Source: Pseudomonadota bacterium
GTDB lineage: Bacteria; Pseudomonadota; Gammaproteobacteria; Burkholderiales; Rhodocyclaceae
DNA length: 64,000 nucleotides
NCBI GenBank assembly: GCA_018261905.1
Contig: JAGTRU010000034.1
Location: 23,515-87,514 of the forward strand
Reading direction: 5' to 3'
Numbering within the stretch: position 1 is the first letter of the stretch; each line of letters opens with the position of its first letter. This document shows positions 26,690 through 36,565 of the stretch, in pieces. Below the pieces are notes generated by a model. That model saw only the letters and a list, made by a program, of their open reading frames with translations. It ran no database searches and was not told where the DNA came from. A program made the position numbers and the translations under genes.

Positions 26690-28318
26690 ATGAAACGCCT
26701 GCTATTTCTTGTGCACCGCTGGGCAGGGGTCGCCCTGGCCCTGTTCATGACCCTGTGGTTCTTTTCCGGGCTGGTCATCCTGCATTCCGTGCAGATGAAC
26801 CAGAGCCGGCCGCAGCAACTGGCACATGCCGAGCCGCTGCAGGCCGAGGCCGGCTGGCTGAGCCTGGGTGAAGCCTGGGAACGCAGTGCCGCCGAGAGCA
26901 AGCAGGCCGCTGCTGCCGGTAAGCCAGCCAGTGCTGCACCCGCTGCCGAGGCTGGCAAGGCGCCGGCCAAAAGGGTTGACAACACGATTACCGAAGCCCG
27001 CCTGCTGCGCCATGCCGGGCAGCCGCAATGGCTGGTTGAGGATACCTCCGGCAAGCGCTTCGCGATTTCCGCCATCGACGGGCATGTGCAGGAAACCTCG
27101 GCCGAGACGGCCGGCCGGATCGCCGAGCAGTGGGTCAATGGCAACGAAGCTAGCGGCCTGGCGACGCCGGTCCATTTCCTGGAAACCATCGACAAGCCGA
27201 TGATCGTCCGCAACCAGGATGCGCTGCGCCCCTTCCACCATTTTGCGGTCGATGACGGTGCGGGCAGCGAACTCTATATTTCGGCGAAGAGCGGCGATGT
27301 CGTGCATGCCTCGACAAGTGTCGAGCGCGGCCTGTACTGGGCCGGCAACTGGCTGCATTTCTTCCGTTTCCTCGATCTCACCGGCTGGAGCGAGTCGCGT
27401 GCCGAGATCCTGATGTGGTCGGTGATCGTCGCCTTCGTCGCCTGCCTGACCGGACTCATCGTCGGCTGGCTGCGCTGGCGGCCGGGCCTGTTCGGCAAGG
27501 CGACCTATGCCGAGGGCCGGGTTCACCCCTATCACGCTTTCTGGTTCCGCTGGCATTTCTGGGCCGGCCTGATCGGTGGCAGTTTTGCCTTCCTCTGGGC
27601 GCTCAGCGGCTTCGTCAACGGCAATACCTGGAAGCTGTTCACGCCGGCCACGCCGAGCCGCGAAGAGCTGGTCCGCTACTACGGCAACGGCCTGCCGGCG
27701 GCGGCCCGCGACTGGAAGCCGGTGGCGCTCGATGGCACGGCCGGGCACGCCGTCGAACTGAGCTGGCGCCGCCTCGGCGATCAGGCCGTGCTCCTGGCCT
27801 ACGACCGCAATGGCCAGCGCCAGCCGGTGGCCGCTTCCGTCGAGAGCTTCGGCAGCGTCGCGCTGACCGATGCCGTGCAGCGCCTGGCCGGCGACAAGGT
27901 CAATGCCACCCATTCGCTGCTCAGCGAATACGACAGCTATTACTACCTGCGCCATGGCCGGGGTTCCTATGACCGGCCGTTGCCGGTGGTGCGCGTTGAT
28001 CTCGACGACGAAGTTGGTACCCGTTTCTACCTCGATCCGCAGGATGGCCGCCTGCTGCTGCGCCAGGACAACAGCAGGCGCGCCTATCGCTGGCTGTTCA
28101 ATGCCCTGCATTACTGGGATATCGGCTTCCTTTACGTGCGCCCGGCCTGGGATGCGTGGATGCTGCTGTGGATCGGCTTCGGCCTGGTGCTCAGCGTCAG
28201 TTCGCTGTTCATTGGCTGGAAGCGTCTGAAATTCACCTTCATGCCGAAGAACAAGAAGCGGGCTGCCCAGGTGGTGAATCCCGAGCCGGAGCTGGCGACG
28301 GAAAGTCAGGGGAGTTGA
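26690..28318 (+). CDS. PepSY-domain membrane protein
   Basis: A 542-residue membrane protein of the PepSY-associated TM (PiuB-like) family. The first helix carries HRWAGVALALFMTLWFFSGL; a periplasmic domain with PepSY-like repeats follows; then helices with WLHFFRFLDL, WSVIVAFVACLTGLIVGW and FRWHFWAGLIGG, and a last helix with WMLLWIGFGLVLSVSS. Conserved histidines in the helices suggest heme or metal handling, and relatives act in iron or siderophore reduction. The second of two close ATGs was chosen because GAGG is well spaced only for that one. Confidence 0.87.
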   Translation: MKRLLFLVHRWAGVALALFMTLWFFSGLVILHSVQMNQSRPQQLAHAEPLQAEAGWLSLGEAWERSAAESKQAAAAGKPASAAPAAEAGKAPAKRVDNTITEARLLRHAGQPQWLVEDTSGKRFAISAIDGHVQETSAETAGRIAEQWVNGNEASGLATPVHFLETIDKPMIVRNQDALRPFHHFAVDDGAGSELYISAKSGDVVHASTSVERGLYWAGNWLHFFRFLDLTGWSESRAEILMWSVIVAFVACLTGLIVGWLRWRPGLFGKATYAEGRVHPYHAFWFRWHFWAGLIGGSFAFLWALSGFVNGNTWKLFTPATPSREELVRYYGNGLPAAARDWKPVALDGTAGHAVELSWRRLGDQAVLLAYDRNGQRQPVAASVESFGSVALTDAVQRLAGDKVNATHSLLSEYDSYYYLRHGRGSYDRPLPVVRVDLDDEVGTRFYLDPQDGRLLLRQDNSRRAYRWLFNALHYWDIGFLYVRPAWDAWMLLWIGFGLVLSVSSLFIGWKRLKFTFMPKNKKRAAQVVNPEPELATESQGS

Positions 28319-28325
28319 GGTGACG

Positions 28326-28380
28326 AGGCCCGGGTGACCGGGCCTGTTGCATGTGCGCCCGGCTCGGGCGCACTGCTTTT
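28326..28380 (+). terminator. Double-hairpin terminator between the PepSY gene and fic
   Basis: Two hairpins follow each other: AGGCCCGG-GTGA-CCGGGCCT, then TGCGCCCG-GCT-CGGGCGCA followed by CTGCTTTT. They separate two converging genes. Confidence 0.75.
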
Positions 28381-28384
28381 TATG

Positions 28385-28978
28385 CTACTCAATAATCGCG
28401 CCGATCCTTCCTAGGAGCGATTCCAGCGGCTTGTTGTCGCCATGGAAACTGGCGATCATCGCCGCATACATTTCCCCGTGGCTCACTTCGGCGAAGTCTA
28501 TGAAGTAGCCAGCCTGTTCTGCCAGTTGCGAGCAGAAAGCACGCTGAACGCGGCCATTGCCCTCGCGGAATGGATGGGCGGCATTGATTTCGCTCAGGTA
28601 GTGGGCGAGTCGTTCGACGAAAGTTTCCGGTTTGAATCCGATCAGAAAATTTTCCCCGGAAATTTTGGCAAGCTCCTGACCGAGGTAGGCTTCGATCAAT
28701 CCACAGTTGCCGAAGCGGCTGCTGCCTTTGCTGATGTCGACGGTACGCAGTTGTCCAGCCCAGTCGTACACATCCTGAAATAAATGACGGTGTATCGCTT
28801 TCAGGTGGGCGAGATCGAAATTTCCCTGAATCGGGTGCTCAATCAACTCCAGCAGGCGAATCGCCGTGGCATCGGCTTCGAATGCATCCAGCGCTGCCTG
28901 GTCGTGCAGATCCGCCTTGTTCTTCAGTATTTCAGAGTCAGGGAAGGTGTAGCTGTCAGACCCGTCGTACCGCGACAT
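28385..28978 (-). CDS. fic: Fic-domain AMP-transferase toxin
   Basis: A 197-residue Fic protein. The catalytic loop HPFREGNGRVQR (H135 to R146) is complete, and the flap region reads FGNCGLIEAYL. Fic enzymes transfer AMP from ATP to target hydroxyls; stand-alone Fic toxins of this size commonly modify gyrase and topoisomerase IV. The start overlaps the antitoxin by 23 bases, typical of coupled toxin-antitoxin expression. Confidence 0.94.
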   Translation of the reverse strand: MSRYDGSDSYTFPDSEILKNKADLHDQAALDAFEADATAIRLLELIEHPIQGNFDLAHLKAIHRHLFQDVYDWAGQLRTVDISKGSSRFGNCGLIEAYLGQELAKISGENFLIGFKPETFVERLAHYLSEINAAHPFREGNGRVQRAFCSQLAEQAGYFIDFAEVSHGEMYAAMIASFHGDNKPLESLLGRIGAIIE

Positions 28979-29147
28979 GGTGGCTCATTACATCGGCAAG
29001 CAGTTTGGCGGTGGTGGTTTCGCCGGCGAGATAGCTACGCAGTCCCTTGACGACGCTCGGGCTGGGGGTCAGTTGCTCGATGCGCAGCGAGGCGAGGACA
29101 TTCGTGACGGCTTTTTGCCGCGTCGCCAACTTGCTGATTTTTTTCAT
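28956..29147 (-). CDS. VbhA-like antitoxin of the Fic pair
   Basis: A 63-residue protein with the layout of VbhA/YhfG antitoxins: a basic start, a helix with the inhibitory S-x-x-x-E motif (S20 and E24 in SLRIEQ), then PSPSVVKGLRSYLAGETTTAKLLAD. In relatives the glutamate is followed by G or N; here it is Q25. The glutamate inserts into the Fic active site and blocks ATP binding. GAGG precedes the ATG. Confidence 0.85.
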   Translation of the reverse strand: MKKISKLATRQKAVTNVLASLRIEQLTPSPSVVKGLRSYLAGETTTAKLLADVMSHHVAVRRV

Positions 29148-29472
29148 CGCAGGTCCTCGTCATCTCATAATCGTCTGCTGATTTTACCATTCAGGACTGC
29201 TGTTCGGAGCACAGGATCGCACAGCCTGGGCGGCTATCCAGCCTGCCTTCCCCGGAAAATCCAAGCCTTGTTTTGCCCATAGCTGTTGCCAGAGCAGAAA
29301 CTCGCAGCCTGAAATGTTGCGCAGGCAGCAGATGGCGCCTGCGGGGATAAATCAAGTCGTTGTATTTTCGACGGTTTCGTTGTGGTTCGACTATTGCTTA
29401 CGTCTTGGGCTTTGTCTTCGATGTCCGTGCGCCATGCCTGATGGGCGGTCACGGCTGCCAGATTGGTTTCAT
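29148..29472. other. Intergenic region between the Fic pair and the RND genes
   Basis: About 325 bases between divergent units. No convincing gene, repeat or sigma-54 element is visible. Promoters for both flanking units should lie here. The stretch just before the RND gene has no strong ribosome site. Confidence 0.5.
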
Positions 29473-32400
29473 ATGTGGATCGTCAATATCGCCCTGCGTC
29501 GCCCCTACACGTTCATCGTGGCGGCGCTGCTCATCCTGCTTTCCATGCCCTACGTCCTGCGCAACATGGCGACGGACATCTTTCCCGATATCGACATCCC
29601 GGTCGTCGCCATGCTCTGGGACTACAAGGGCATGAACGCCAAGGAAATGGCGGATCGCGTGACGAGCACGGTCGAGCGTTCGATGACCCTGATCGACGGC
29701 ATCGAACATACCGAATCGCTGACCTTGCCCGGCGCCTCGGTGATCAAGGTGTTTTTCCAGCCGGGGACCGATATCCGCACAGCCATGGCCCAGGTGCTGT
29801 CGAGCAGCAATTCGGTATTCCGCTCGGTACCGGCCGGCACCATGCCGCCGCAGGTGATCCAGTATTCGGCCTCCGACCTGCCGCTGGTCCAGTTGGGTAT
29901 CGCCAGCCAGACGGTGTCCTATGCCGAGGTCGGCGATCTGCTGAGCCTGTCGGTGCGGCCCATTCTGCAGGCCAAGAAGGGCGTTTCGCTGACCTATCCC
30001 TACGGTGCGGCGAGCCGCCAGGTGTCGGTTGATATCGACAATCCGGCGCTGCTCGCCCGCGGTCTGACTCCGGCCGACCTGGTCAGCGCCCTCGGCGCGC
30101 AGAACCTGATCCTGCCGACCGGCAGCATGAAACTCGGCGACAGCGAGTTCGACATCGCCCTGAACGGTGCCATTCCTTCGGTGGCGGCGCTTGGCGATAT
30201 TCCGATCCGTACGGTCAATGGCAGCACCGTCTTCCTGCGCGATGTCGCCAATGTCCGCGACGGGGCCTCGCCGTTGGCGACGATAGCCCGCCAGAACGGC
30301 GAGGCCGGGGTGCTGGCCTCGATCTTCAAGGTCGGCCGGACGTCGACGCTGGAGGTCGTCGACCACGTCAAGGCATCGATGGCCAAGATCGCCGAGCAGT
30401 TTCCGCCGGGCATCGAACTGAAACTCATGTTCGACCAGTCGGTCTTCGTCAAGGCGGCGGTCAGCAATGTCGTGCACGAAGCGCTGATCGCCGCCGGCCT
30501 GACCGCCGCGATGATCCTGCTTTTTCTCGGCAACTGGCGCAGCACCTGCATCATCGCCGTGTCGATCCCGCTGTCCATCATGTGCTCGCTGATCGTGCTG
30601 TTCCTGATCGGCCAGACCATCAATTTGATGACCCTGGGCGGACTGGCTCTGGCGGTGGGCATCCTGGTCGACGATGCGACGGTCGAGATCGAGAACATCG
30701 AACGCCAGATGGCGCTGGGCAAGAACCCGCGCCAGGCCATTCTCGACGGCGCCGCGGAAATCGCCGTGCCGGCCTTCGTCTCCACCCTGTGCATCTGCAT
30801 CGTCTTCGTCCCGATGTTCTTCCTGACCGGCGTCGCCCGCTCGCTGTTCGTGCCGCTGGCCGAGGCTGTGGTCTTTGCCATGCTGGCTTCCTACGCCTTG
30901 TCGCGCACCCTGGTGCCGACCCTGGTGATGTACATGATGGCCGGCCACCACGCCCGCCAGGCAGCGCCGGCCGGTAATGTCGTCGCCCATCACTTCAATC
31001 GCCTGCATCAGCGCTTCAATCATTATTTCGAGCTGCTGCGCGAGCATTATGTGATTCTGCTGGCCAGCGTGCTCAATCACGGCCGGCGCTTCGGCTTCGG
31101 TTTCTTCGCCTTTTGCGTGCTGTCGCTCGGCCTGGTGCCGCTACTCGGCCAGGATCTGTTCCCGGCGGTCGATACCGGTCAGCTCCGGTTGCATCTGCGG
31201 GCGCCCTCCGGGACCCGGCTGGAAGAAATGCCGCGCCTCGTCGATCAGGTCGAAACGGTGATCCGCCAGCGCATTCCGGCCGGCGAGCTGGGCGATATCC
31301 TGGACATCATCGGTGGCCCCTACAGCACCCGCAATACGCTGTTCGGCAATTCCGGCACGGTGGAAACCGCCGATACCGAGATCATGATTTCGCTGCGCCC
31401 CGGCCACCGGGCCAGCGCCGAATACATGAACGACCTGCGCAGCGAACTGGCCGGGCGTTTCCCTGGTGTGGAATTTTTCTTCCAGCCGGCCGACCAGGTC
31501 AGCCAGACCCTGAACTTCGGTACGCCGGCGCCAATCGATATCCAGTTCCTCGGTGGCAAGCCGGCCGAGATCAGGCCGCTCGCCGTCGAGTTCAACAGCC
31601 GTTTGCGGGAGATTCCCGGCATTGTCGATGCCCATATCTACCAGCGCTGGAACAAGCCGGCCCTGGCGCTCGAAATGGACCGCAGCCAGTTGCAGCAACT
31701 CGGCCTGTCGGCGCGCAACGTCGCCGAGAACCTGCTGATTTCGCTGTCCGGCAGCATGCAGACGACGCCGACCTTCTGGCTCAATCCGGCCAATGGCAAC
31801 ACCTACAACGTCGGCGTGAAAAGTCGGGAAATCGATATCGACAGCATCGATGCGCTGCTGCGGACGCCAGTTGGATCCGGTACCGCTGGCGGCGAGCCGC
31901 AGTTGCTCGGCAACCTGGTCAGTGTCAAACGTTCGGCGCAGGCGGCCATGGTCACCCATTACAACGTCAGCAACATGTTCAACATCTACGCCAATGTCGA
32001 CGGCCGTGATCTCGGCGGGGTCAGCCGCGATATCGACCGCCTGGTCGAAGAGACGCGCGACAAGCTGCCGCGTGCCGCCGAACTGGTGGTACGCGGGCAG
32101 ATTCAGACGCTGAATACGTCCTTCGTCGGCCTGGCGCTTGGGCTGGCCGTCGCCATCGTGCTCGTCTACCTGCTGGTCGTCGTCAATTTTCAGTCCTGGC
32201 TTGATCCGCTGATCATCATCAGCGCCTTGCCCGCCGCCCTGGCCGGCATCGCCTGGACGCTGTTCCTGTCGGGTACGACGCTCAGCGTCCCGGCCCTGAC
32301 CGGGACCATCATGACCATGGGGGTGGCGACCGCCAACAGCATCCTGCTTGTTTCCTTCGCGCGCAGCCGGTTGGCCGACGGTGTGCCGCCTGTGACGGCG

Positions 32401-32649
32401 GCGCTCGAAGCCGGCGCGACGCGCCTGCGGCCGGTGCTGATGACCGCCTTCGCGATGATCGCCGGCATGTTGCCGATGGCGCTGGGCTGGGGCGAGGGCG
32501 GCGAACAGAACGCACCACTCGGCCGGGCGGTGATCGGCGGCCTGGCTTTCGCCACTTTCTCGACCCTGCTTTTTGTCCCTATCGTCTTTGCCAGCCTGCA
32601 TCAGCGGCTGGAACGCACCGGCCTGCCACACAGTCCGGCCCATGCCTGA
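29473..32649 (+). CDS. RND efflux permease (AcrB/MMPL type)
   Basis: A 1058-residue inner-membrane pump subunit of the hydrophobe/amphiphile RND type. It begins MWIVNIALRRPYTF with TM1, followed by the porter domain (MATDIFPDIDIPVV). The first membrane bundle includes LGGLALAVGILVDDATVEIENIER with the proton-relay aspartates. A second half repeats the architecture and ends in GTIMTMGVATANSILLV and TAFAMIAGMLPMALGWGEG. The ATG at 29473 matches the family start; longer in-frame starts give implausible N-termini. The adaptor gene lies downstream rather than upstream, and no outer-membrane channel gene is present. Confidence 0.95.
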   Translation: MWIVNIALRRPYTFIVAALLILLSMPYVLRNMATDIFPDIDIPVVAMLWDYKGMNAKEMADRVTSTVERSMTLIDGIEHTESLTLPGASVIKVFFQPGTDIRTAMAQVLSSSNSVFRSVPAGTMPPQVIQYSASDLPLVQLGIASQTVSYAEVGDLLSLSVRPILQAKKGVSLTYPYGAASRQVSVDIDNPALLARGLTPADLVSALGAQNLILPTGSMKLGDSEFDIALNGAIPSVAALGDIPIRTVNGSTVFLRDVANVRDGASPLATIARQNGEAGVLASIFKVGRTSTLEVVDHVKASMAKIAEQFPPGIELKLMFDQSVFVKAAVSNVVHEALIAAGLTAAMILLFLGNWRSTCIIAVSIPLSIMCSLIVLFLIGQTINLMTLGGLALAVGILVDDATVEIENIERQMALGKNPRQAILDGAAEIAVPAFVSTLCICIVFVPMFFLTGVARSLFVPLAEAVVFAMLASYALSRTLVPTLVMYMMAGHHARQAAPAGNVVAHHFNRLHQRFNHYFELLREHYVILLASVLNHGRRFGFGFFAFCVLSLGLVPLLGQDLFPAVDTGQLRLHLRAPSGTRLEEMPRLVDQVETVIRQRIPAGELGDILDIIGGPYSTRNTLFGNSGTVETADTEIMISLRPGHRASAEYMNDLRSELAGRFPGVEFFFQPADQVSQTLNFGTPAPIDIQFLGGKPAEIRPLAVEFNSRLREIPGIVDAHIYQRWNKPALALEMDRSQLQQLGLSARNVAENLLISLSGSMQTTPTFWLNPANGNTYNVGVKSREIDIDSIDALLRTPVGSGTAGGEPQLLGNLVSVKRSAQAAMVTHYNVSNMFNIYANVDGRDLGGVSRDIDRLVEETRDKLPRAAELVVRGQIQTLNTSFVGLALGLAVAIVLVYLLVVVNFQSWLDPLIIISALPAALAGIAWTLFLSGTTLSVPALTGTIMTMGVATANSILLVSFARSRLADGVPPVTAALEAGATRLRPVLMTAFAMIAGMLPMALGWGEGGEQNAPLGRAVIGGLAFATFSTLLFVPIVFASLHQRLERTGLPHSPAHA

Positions 32650-32671
32650 ACCCCCCGACGGAAATCCCGCC

Positions 32672-33874
32672 ATGAATGATCCGCAAATCCACCCCCTGGC
32701 CGTCAGTGCGAATCCGCACCACACACTGCGCTACGTTAGGCGCATCGGCACGGTCGGCCTGGCCTTGCTGCTGGTTGGCGGCGGCCTGCGCCTGGCCTTC
32801 AATTTTCAGGAGGCCCAGGCGCTACAGGAAAGGACTGAGAGCAGCCTGCCGTACACCGTCTCCATCGTCCATGCCAAGGCCGGCCAGCTCAAGCGCAGCG
32901 TCGAATTGCCGGCAACCCTGCGCGGCGGCAGCGAGACGACCATCTACGCGCGCAGCGCCGGCTATGTCTCGGCCTGGTACAAGACCATCGGCGAATCGGT
33001 GAAAAAGGGCGAATTGCTGGCCCGCATCGATGCCCCCGAGCAGGAGCAGGAACTTGCCCAGGCGCGCGCCGCCCGCGAACAGATCAAGGTGCGCCTGAGC
33101 CAGGCGCGGCAGACCTTCGAGCGCTGGGACGGCCTGCGCGCCATCGATGGCGTCTCGCAGCAGGATTTCGAGGACAAGCGCAGTGCCCGCGATCAGGCGG
33201 CGGCCGATTTCCTGGCCGCCGACGCCAACGTCAAGCGCCTCGAACAGCTCGAAGGCTTCCGCCGCATCGTCGCGCCCTTCGACGGCATCATCACCCGGCG
33301 CAGCATCGAGGTCGGCAACCTGATCAGTGCCGGCGGCAAGGAGCTTTTCGCCATCGCCCAGAACGACACCCTGCGCCTCAGCCTGTGGGTGCCGCAGGTC
33401 TATGCCGGCGAGGTCAGGGAAGGGCAGGAGGTCAGCATCAAGGTCAATGAACTGCCCGGCCAGAAAATCGCTGCCCGCATCGAGCATATCGCCGGTGCGC
33501 TCGACCCGGTCACCCGTTCGCGCCAGATCGACGTGGTGTTGCCCAATCCCGAACGCAAACTGCTGCCCGGCACCTTCGTCGAAGTCGGCATCAATCTGCA
33601 AAGCGGCGTCAAGGCCCTGGTGGTGCCAGCCAACACGGTGATCATCAGCCAGGAGGCGCCGCGCATCGCGACGGTGGACGGCGAAAACCGGCTGCTCTTC
33701 AAGAAGGTCAAGCTGGGCCGCGATCTTGGCCGGGAAATCGAGATTCTGGACGGCATAGCCGCCGAAGATGCGCTGGTCGCCAATCCGTCCAGTTCTCTGC
33801 TCGAAGGGGCTAAGGTGACACCTAGGGAATTGGCGAGTTTGGCGGTAGCCAGGAAGGCGGCAAACGGCCTCTAA
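32672..33874 (+). CDS. RND efflux periplasmic adaptor (HlyD/AcrA family)
   Basis: A 400-residue membrane-fusion protein with one N-terminal membrane anchor ([19 protein letters not shown]). Lipoyl half-motifs are in [32 protein letters not shown] and [21 protein letters not shown], separated by an alpha hairpin, followed by the beta-barrel ([19 protein letters not shown]). The ATG before NDPQIHPL was chosen with GGAAAT upstream; an ATG overlapping the permease stop at 32642 is possible. It pairs with the permease. Confidence 0.93.
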   Translation: MNDPQIHPLAVSANPHHTLRYVRRIGTVGLALLLVGGGLRLAFNFQEAQALQERTESSLPYTVSIVHAKAGQLKRSVELPATLRGGSETTIYARSAGYVSAWYKTIGESVKKGELLARIDAPEQEQELAQARAAREQIKVRLSQARQTFERWDGLRAIDGVSQQDFEDKRSARDQAAADFLAADANVKRLEQLEGFRRIVAPFDGIITRRSIEVGNLISAGGKELFAIAQNDTLRLSLWVPQVYAGEVREGQEVSIKVNELPGQKIAARIEHIAGALDPVTRSRQIDVVLPNPERKLLPGTFVEVGINLQSGVKALVVPANTVIISQEAPRIATVDGENRLLFKKVKLGRDLGREIEILDGIAAEDALVANPSSSLLEGAKVTPRELASLAVARKAANGL

Positions 33875-34055
33875 GCTTCCACCCATCCGGCCGACAGTAA
33901 CTCAGCCTGGGCGAGTACTGTCTTGACCGCTTCTTCTTGCAGGTCGGGCGGATAGCCATATTTGTTCAGAATGCGTTTTGCCATCACGCGAATCCTGGCC
34001 CCGCACCGAACCATGCCAGGGCGGCGTCTTCGACGATCGATTCGTTGAGGCTCAT
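33871..34055 (-). pseudogene. hsdR: hsdR remnant: start and end of a type I restriction subunit joined by deletion
   Basis: Reading from the rhuM stop, an ATG in the classical ATGA overlap encodes [17 protein letters not shown], the start of HsdR, and then a stop. In another frame the text continues [19 protein letters not shown] and [20 protein letters not shown], the extreme C-terminus of HsdR, up to TAG at 33871. Only about 60 codons of a gene that is normally near 1000 remain. The core was lost by a deletion that joined the two ends out of frame. Confidence 0.85.
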
Positions 34056-35101
34056 GGTTTCGGCGCCTTCTTTTTTTTAGGGCGGGGTAGCTGCTTCAAC
34101 GTCTTTGCCGCCTTTTCAAAATCTTCATCCACACGCTGCGGCTGCGCGTCCAGCAGGGCGCGATAGCGGGCATATTCGAACTCGGCCTTGGTGCGCGCAT
34201 CATCGGCGGAAATCTTGCCCGCGTGATCCAGGAGTTCGCGGCCGGAGATTTTTAGAAACTCATCGAGCTTGGTGACCCAGTCGCGCATCGTCATCGGCTT
34301 GCGCTCCAACGCCTGCAACTCCGCGTATTCGATGTAGAGGTTCACGATGCGGTTGAGCACCAGAAGTTCGTCCTCGGTCAGGTAGTTCTTGGCGATGGCG
34401 ACATCGTCCTTGCGCACGATACCGCCGGGGCGGGTCGTCAGCAGCCCCATGTGCGGCTTAGTCGAATCGGCGCGCTCGTGGATGATCTCGGCCGCCGTGT
34501 GGCCGTGCGTCGCCCAGTGCATCTTGTTCTGCACGGCGGCAAAAAAGCGGTGGGACTGCTCGGCGTCCGGCGTGTAGTCCACACTCGTCGCGTAGATATC
34601 GAGCACCTTCTGATAGAAGCGCCGCTCCGACGAACGAATGTCGCGGATGCGCTCCAGCAGCTCGTCGAAGTAATCCTTCTGGCCCTTGCCCGGCGGATTC
34701 TTGAGCCGCTCGTCGTCCATGGCGAAGCCCTTCATCAGGTACTCGCCCAAGCGCGCCGTGGCCCACTGGCGGAACTGTGTGCCGCGCTGGCTGCGGACGC
34801 GAAAACCGACAGCGAGAATCGCCTCCAGCCGGTAATGGCGCAGCTTCCTGGTGACCTCACGCCCGCCTTCGGGACGAACTTGTAAGTAATCCTTACAAGT
34901 TGCCGCCTCGTCCAGTTCCCCCTCGGCAAAGATGGCTTTCAGATGCAGCGTCACATTTTGCGGTGTGGTCTGGAACAGGTCGGCAATCTGTGCCTGGGTC
35001 AGCCACAGCGTTTCATCGTCAAAGCGGCACTGAACGCGCGTCCGGCCATCCTCTGTCTGGTAAAGGATGAATTCGGATTTGGGCAAGGGTTCGTTGCTCA
35101 T
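34052..35101 (-). CDS. rhuM: RhuM family protein
   Basis: A 349-residue RhuM-type protein ([24 protein letters not shown] at the N-terminal HTH region, then [29 protein letters not shown]). RhuM genes were first named as a Salmonella virulence-island gene but commonly sit inside type I restriction operons between hsdS and hsdR; its stop overlaps the hsdR remnant start exactly as in those operons. A GGAGG site precedes the ATG. The frame is intact, although the restriction genes around it are collapsed. Molecular function is unknown. Confidence 0.92.
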   Translation of the reverse strand: MSNEPLPKSEFILYQTEDGRTRVQCRFDDETLWLTQAQIADLFQTTPQNVTLHLKAIFAEGELDEAATCKDYLQVRPEGGREVTRKLRHYRLEAILAVGFRVRSQRGTQFRQWATARLGEYLMKGFAMDDERLKNPPGKGQKDYFDELLERIRDIRSSERRFYQKVLDIYATSVDYTPDAEQSHRFFAAVQNKMHWATHGHTAAEIIHERADSTKPHMGLLTTRPGGIVRKDDVAIAKNYLTEDELLVLNRIVNLYIEYAELQALERKPMTMRDWVTKLDEFLKISGRELLDHAGKISADDARTKAEFEYARYRALLDAQPQRVDEDFEKAAKTLKQLPRPKKKKAPKP

Positions 35102-35162
35102 GGGGTTAGCCTCCTTTCGATGGGAGATACCGCTATTTTCAAAATGGAGACAACTGCCAGCG

Positions 35163-35275
35163 GCTTCTGGGGAATGGCCGGGTTCAGCCGTCGGATCGCC
35201 TCACGCAAGCGCCCAACCAGCACCACCTCACCAAACAAGTCCCACTCCGCCTCCGGTTCGCCGGGTACGTTTACT
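35163..35275 (-). pseudogene. Second hsdR fragment (N-terminal domain piece)
   Basis: Between the HTH gene and rhuM, an uninterrupted frame without a start reads PGEPEAEWDLFGEVVLVGR and LREAIRRLNPAIPQK, which resembles residues about 30-65 of type I HsdR subunits. A stop precedes it. Because the true hsdR start remnant lies downstream of rhuM, this piece is out of order and implies more than one rearrangement. Confidence 0.65.
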
Positions 35276-35283
35276 CATGGTTT

Positions 35284-36555
35284 TTATCTCCGTGGATGCT
35301 TCAGCCAGAATGGGAATTGTTGCTTGGGCTCTGGCGTGTGGCCAAAGGAGTGAGCGCCGGGTTGAACGGGTGGCGGAATTTTCGGCATCGTTGGCGGCCA
35401 GGGAAAATCCCGCTTGGGCGGATAAGGCCCGCCGGCAGGCACCGCGGCCGGATCAAAAGCCCCATCGTTGGCCGGGTTGGGATAGCCAGCCTCAAACGGC
35501 GACATTGCATCGGCACTTTCTCGCGCCCAGATCAGGCACGCCTGCTGCTCCGCAGTCAGTGCGCAGGGAGGAATACTCCGCCACCGCTGCTCGCACTCAT
35601 TGATGAACGCCATCGTCACCTGATGCAGTCGCCACCACTCAGCCGCCTTCAGCAAATCTTCGTTTCGCATATGCTCCACCGCGTCAAGGCTGGCCGCATG
35701 CTGCTGCTTTTTTTCCTCTTGCTGCTGAATGTCATAGGCTTCCCACTGCTTACGCAGTCGTTCCGCAGTCTGCGCATGCTCTCTTTCCAAATCTGCGTAA
35801 TGCTTGCAAATCGCCTGAACTACCTTGGCAAGGACTTCTTCAAGAGGCAACTTGTCGCTTTCCGTCCAGGTTTTCGGTCGAACGGCATGCCGTTCTGTGC
35901 TGATGAAAATGGAGAGTTTTCCGGAAGGTTCGGGGAATTGAGTTTGCCACCGCGCGGTCGGATGCCGTTTTTCCTGGGCCGTGGGTGCGCGCGTGACCAT
36001 CACCGTAGCTTCTTCAATCGTCAGGTTCAGGCGGTCACGCCCCTTTTCAAAATGGGCTACGTCATATTTGCTGCGGGACTGGCAATAGCGAATCCCGCGC
36101 GCCTCCACGGCGGTGAGGATGACGTGCAGGGCCTTGACGGCAGGCTCAATCAACGCCTTTGAAACCGTTACACAGGGAACTGCGCGATTCTCAACCTTGA
36201 GCCGTTGATCCGTATCTGGAACGGCAGCGCGCAGCAAAGTCATCAACTCCATTGCCATCGGGTGCAATTGGAAGAGAGATGCTGGTACCTGCAACGTGCC
36301 AACGACCGGCGCATCCAGCGGTTCGTATTCGATAGGCTTGGGTTCGGCAGGCAACGCCTGCTTTATTGGCGTTTGCCCGGCAGCAACCTTGGCCCAATAG
36401 CCCACCGGTGGCTTGGGCACATTCAGTTTCTTGCAACGCTTGGCCAGCGCCACATCGGAGATGCCCAACTCTGCCGCAACCTGAGTCATCGGCGATGACC
36501 ATATCCGCTCGTAGAGTTCTTCACGGCTCAGTTCCTTGTTATCGCTTGGGATCAT
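35284..36555 (-). CDS. HTH-domain protein of unknown function in the restriction locus
   Basis: A 423-residue protein. Residues 8-55 form a helix-turn-helix-like segment (ELYERIWSSPMTQVAAELG, DVALAKRCKKLNVPKPPVGY). The middle is mixed alpha/beta, and residues about 255-320 are a charged coiled coil (YADLEREHAQTAERLRKQW). The tail is proline-rich. Proteins with this start occur in mobile and defence-related loci, but no activity is known to me. GAGG precedes the ATG, 10 bases after the hsdM/hsdS scar. Its intact state among broken hsd genes is notable. Confidence 0.8.
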   Translation of the reverse strand: MIPSDNKELSREELYERIWSSPMTQVAAELGISDVALAKRCKKLNVPKPPVGYWAKVAAGQTPIKQALPAEPKPIEYEPLDAPVVGTLQVPASLFQLHPMAMELMTLLRAAVPDTDQRLKVENRAVPCVTVSKALIEPAVKALHVILTAVEARGIRYCQSRSKYDVAHFEKGRDRLNLTIEEATVMVTRAPTAQEKRHPTARWQTQFPEPSGKLSIFISTERHAVRPKTWTESDKLPLEEVLAKVVQAICKHYADLEREHAQTAERLRKQWEAYDIQQQEEKKQQHAASLDAVEHMRNEDLLKAAEWWRLHQVTMAFINECEQRWRSIPPCALTAEQQACLIWARESADAMSPFEAGYPNPANDGAFDPAAVPAGGPYPPKRDFPWPPTMPKIPPPVQPGAHSFGHTPEPKQQFPFWLKHPRR

Positions 36556-36565
36556 GGATTGGCCT

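Noticed and set aside
29314..29472. Longer N-terminus for the RND permease
   Set aside because: The upstream residues are cysteine- and arginine-rich and unlike the family, which begins at MWIVNIALRRPY.
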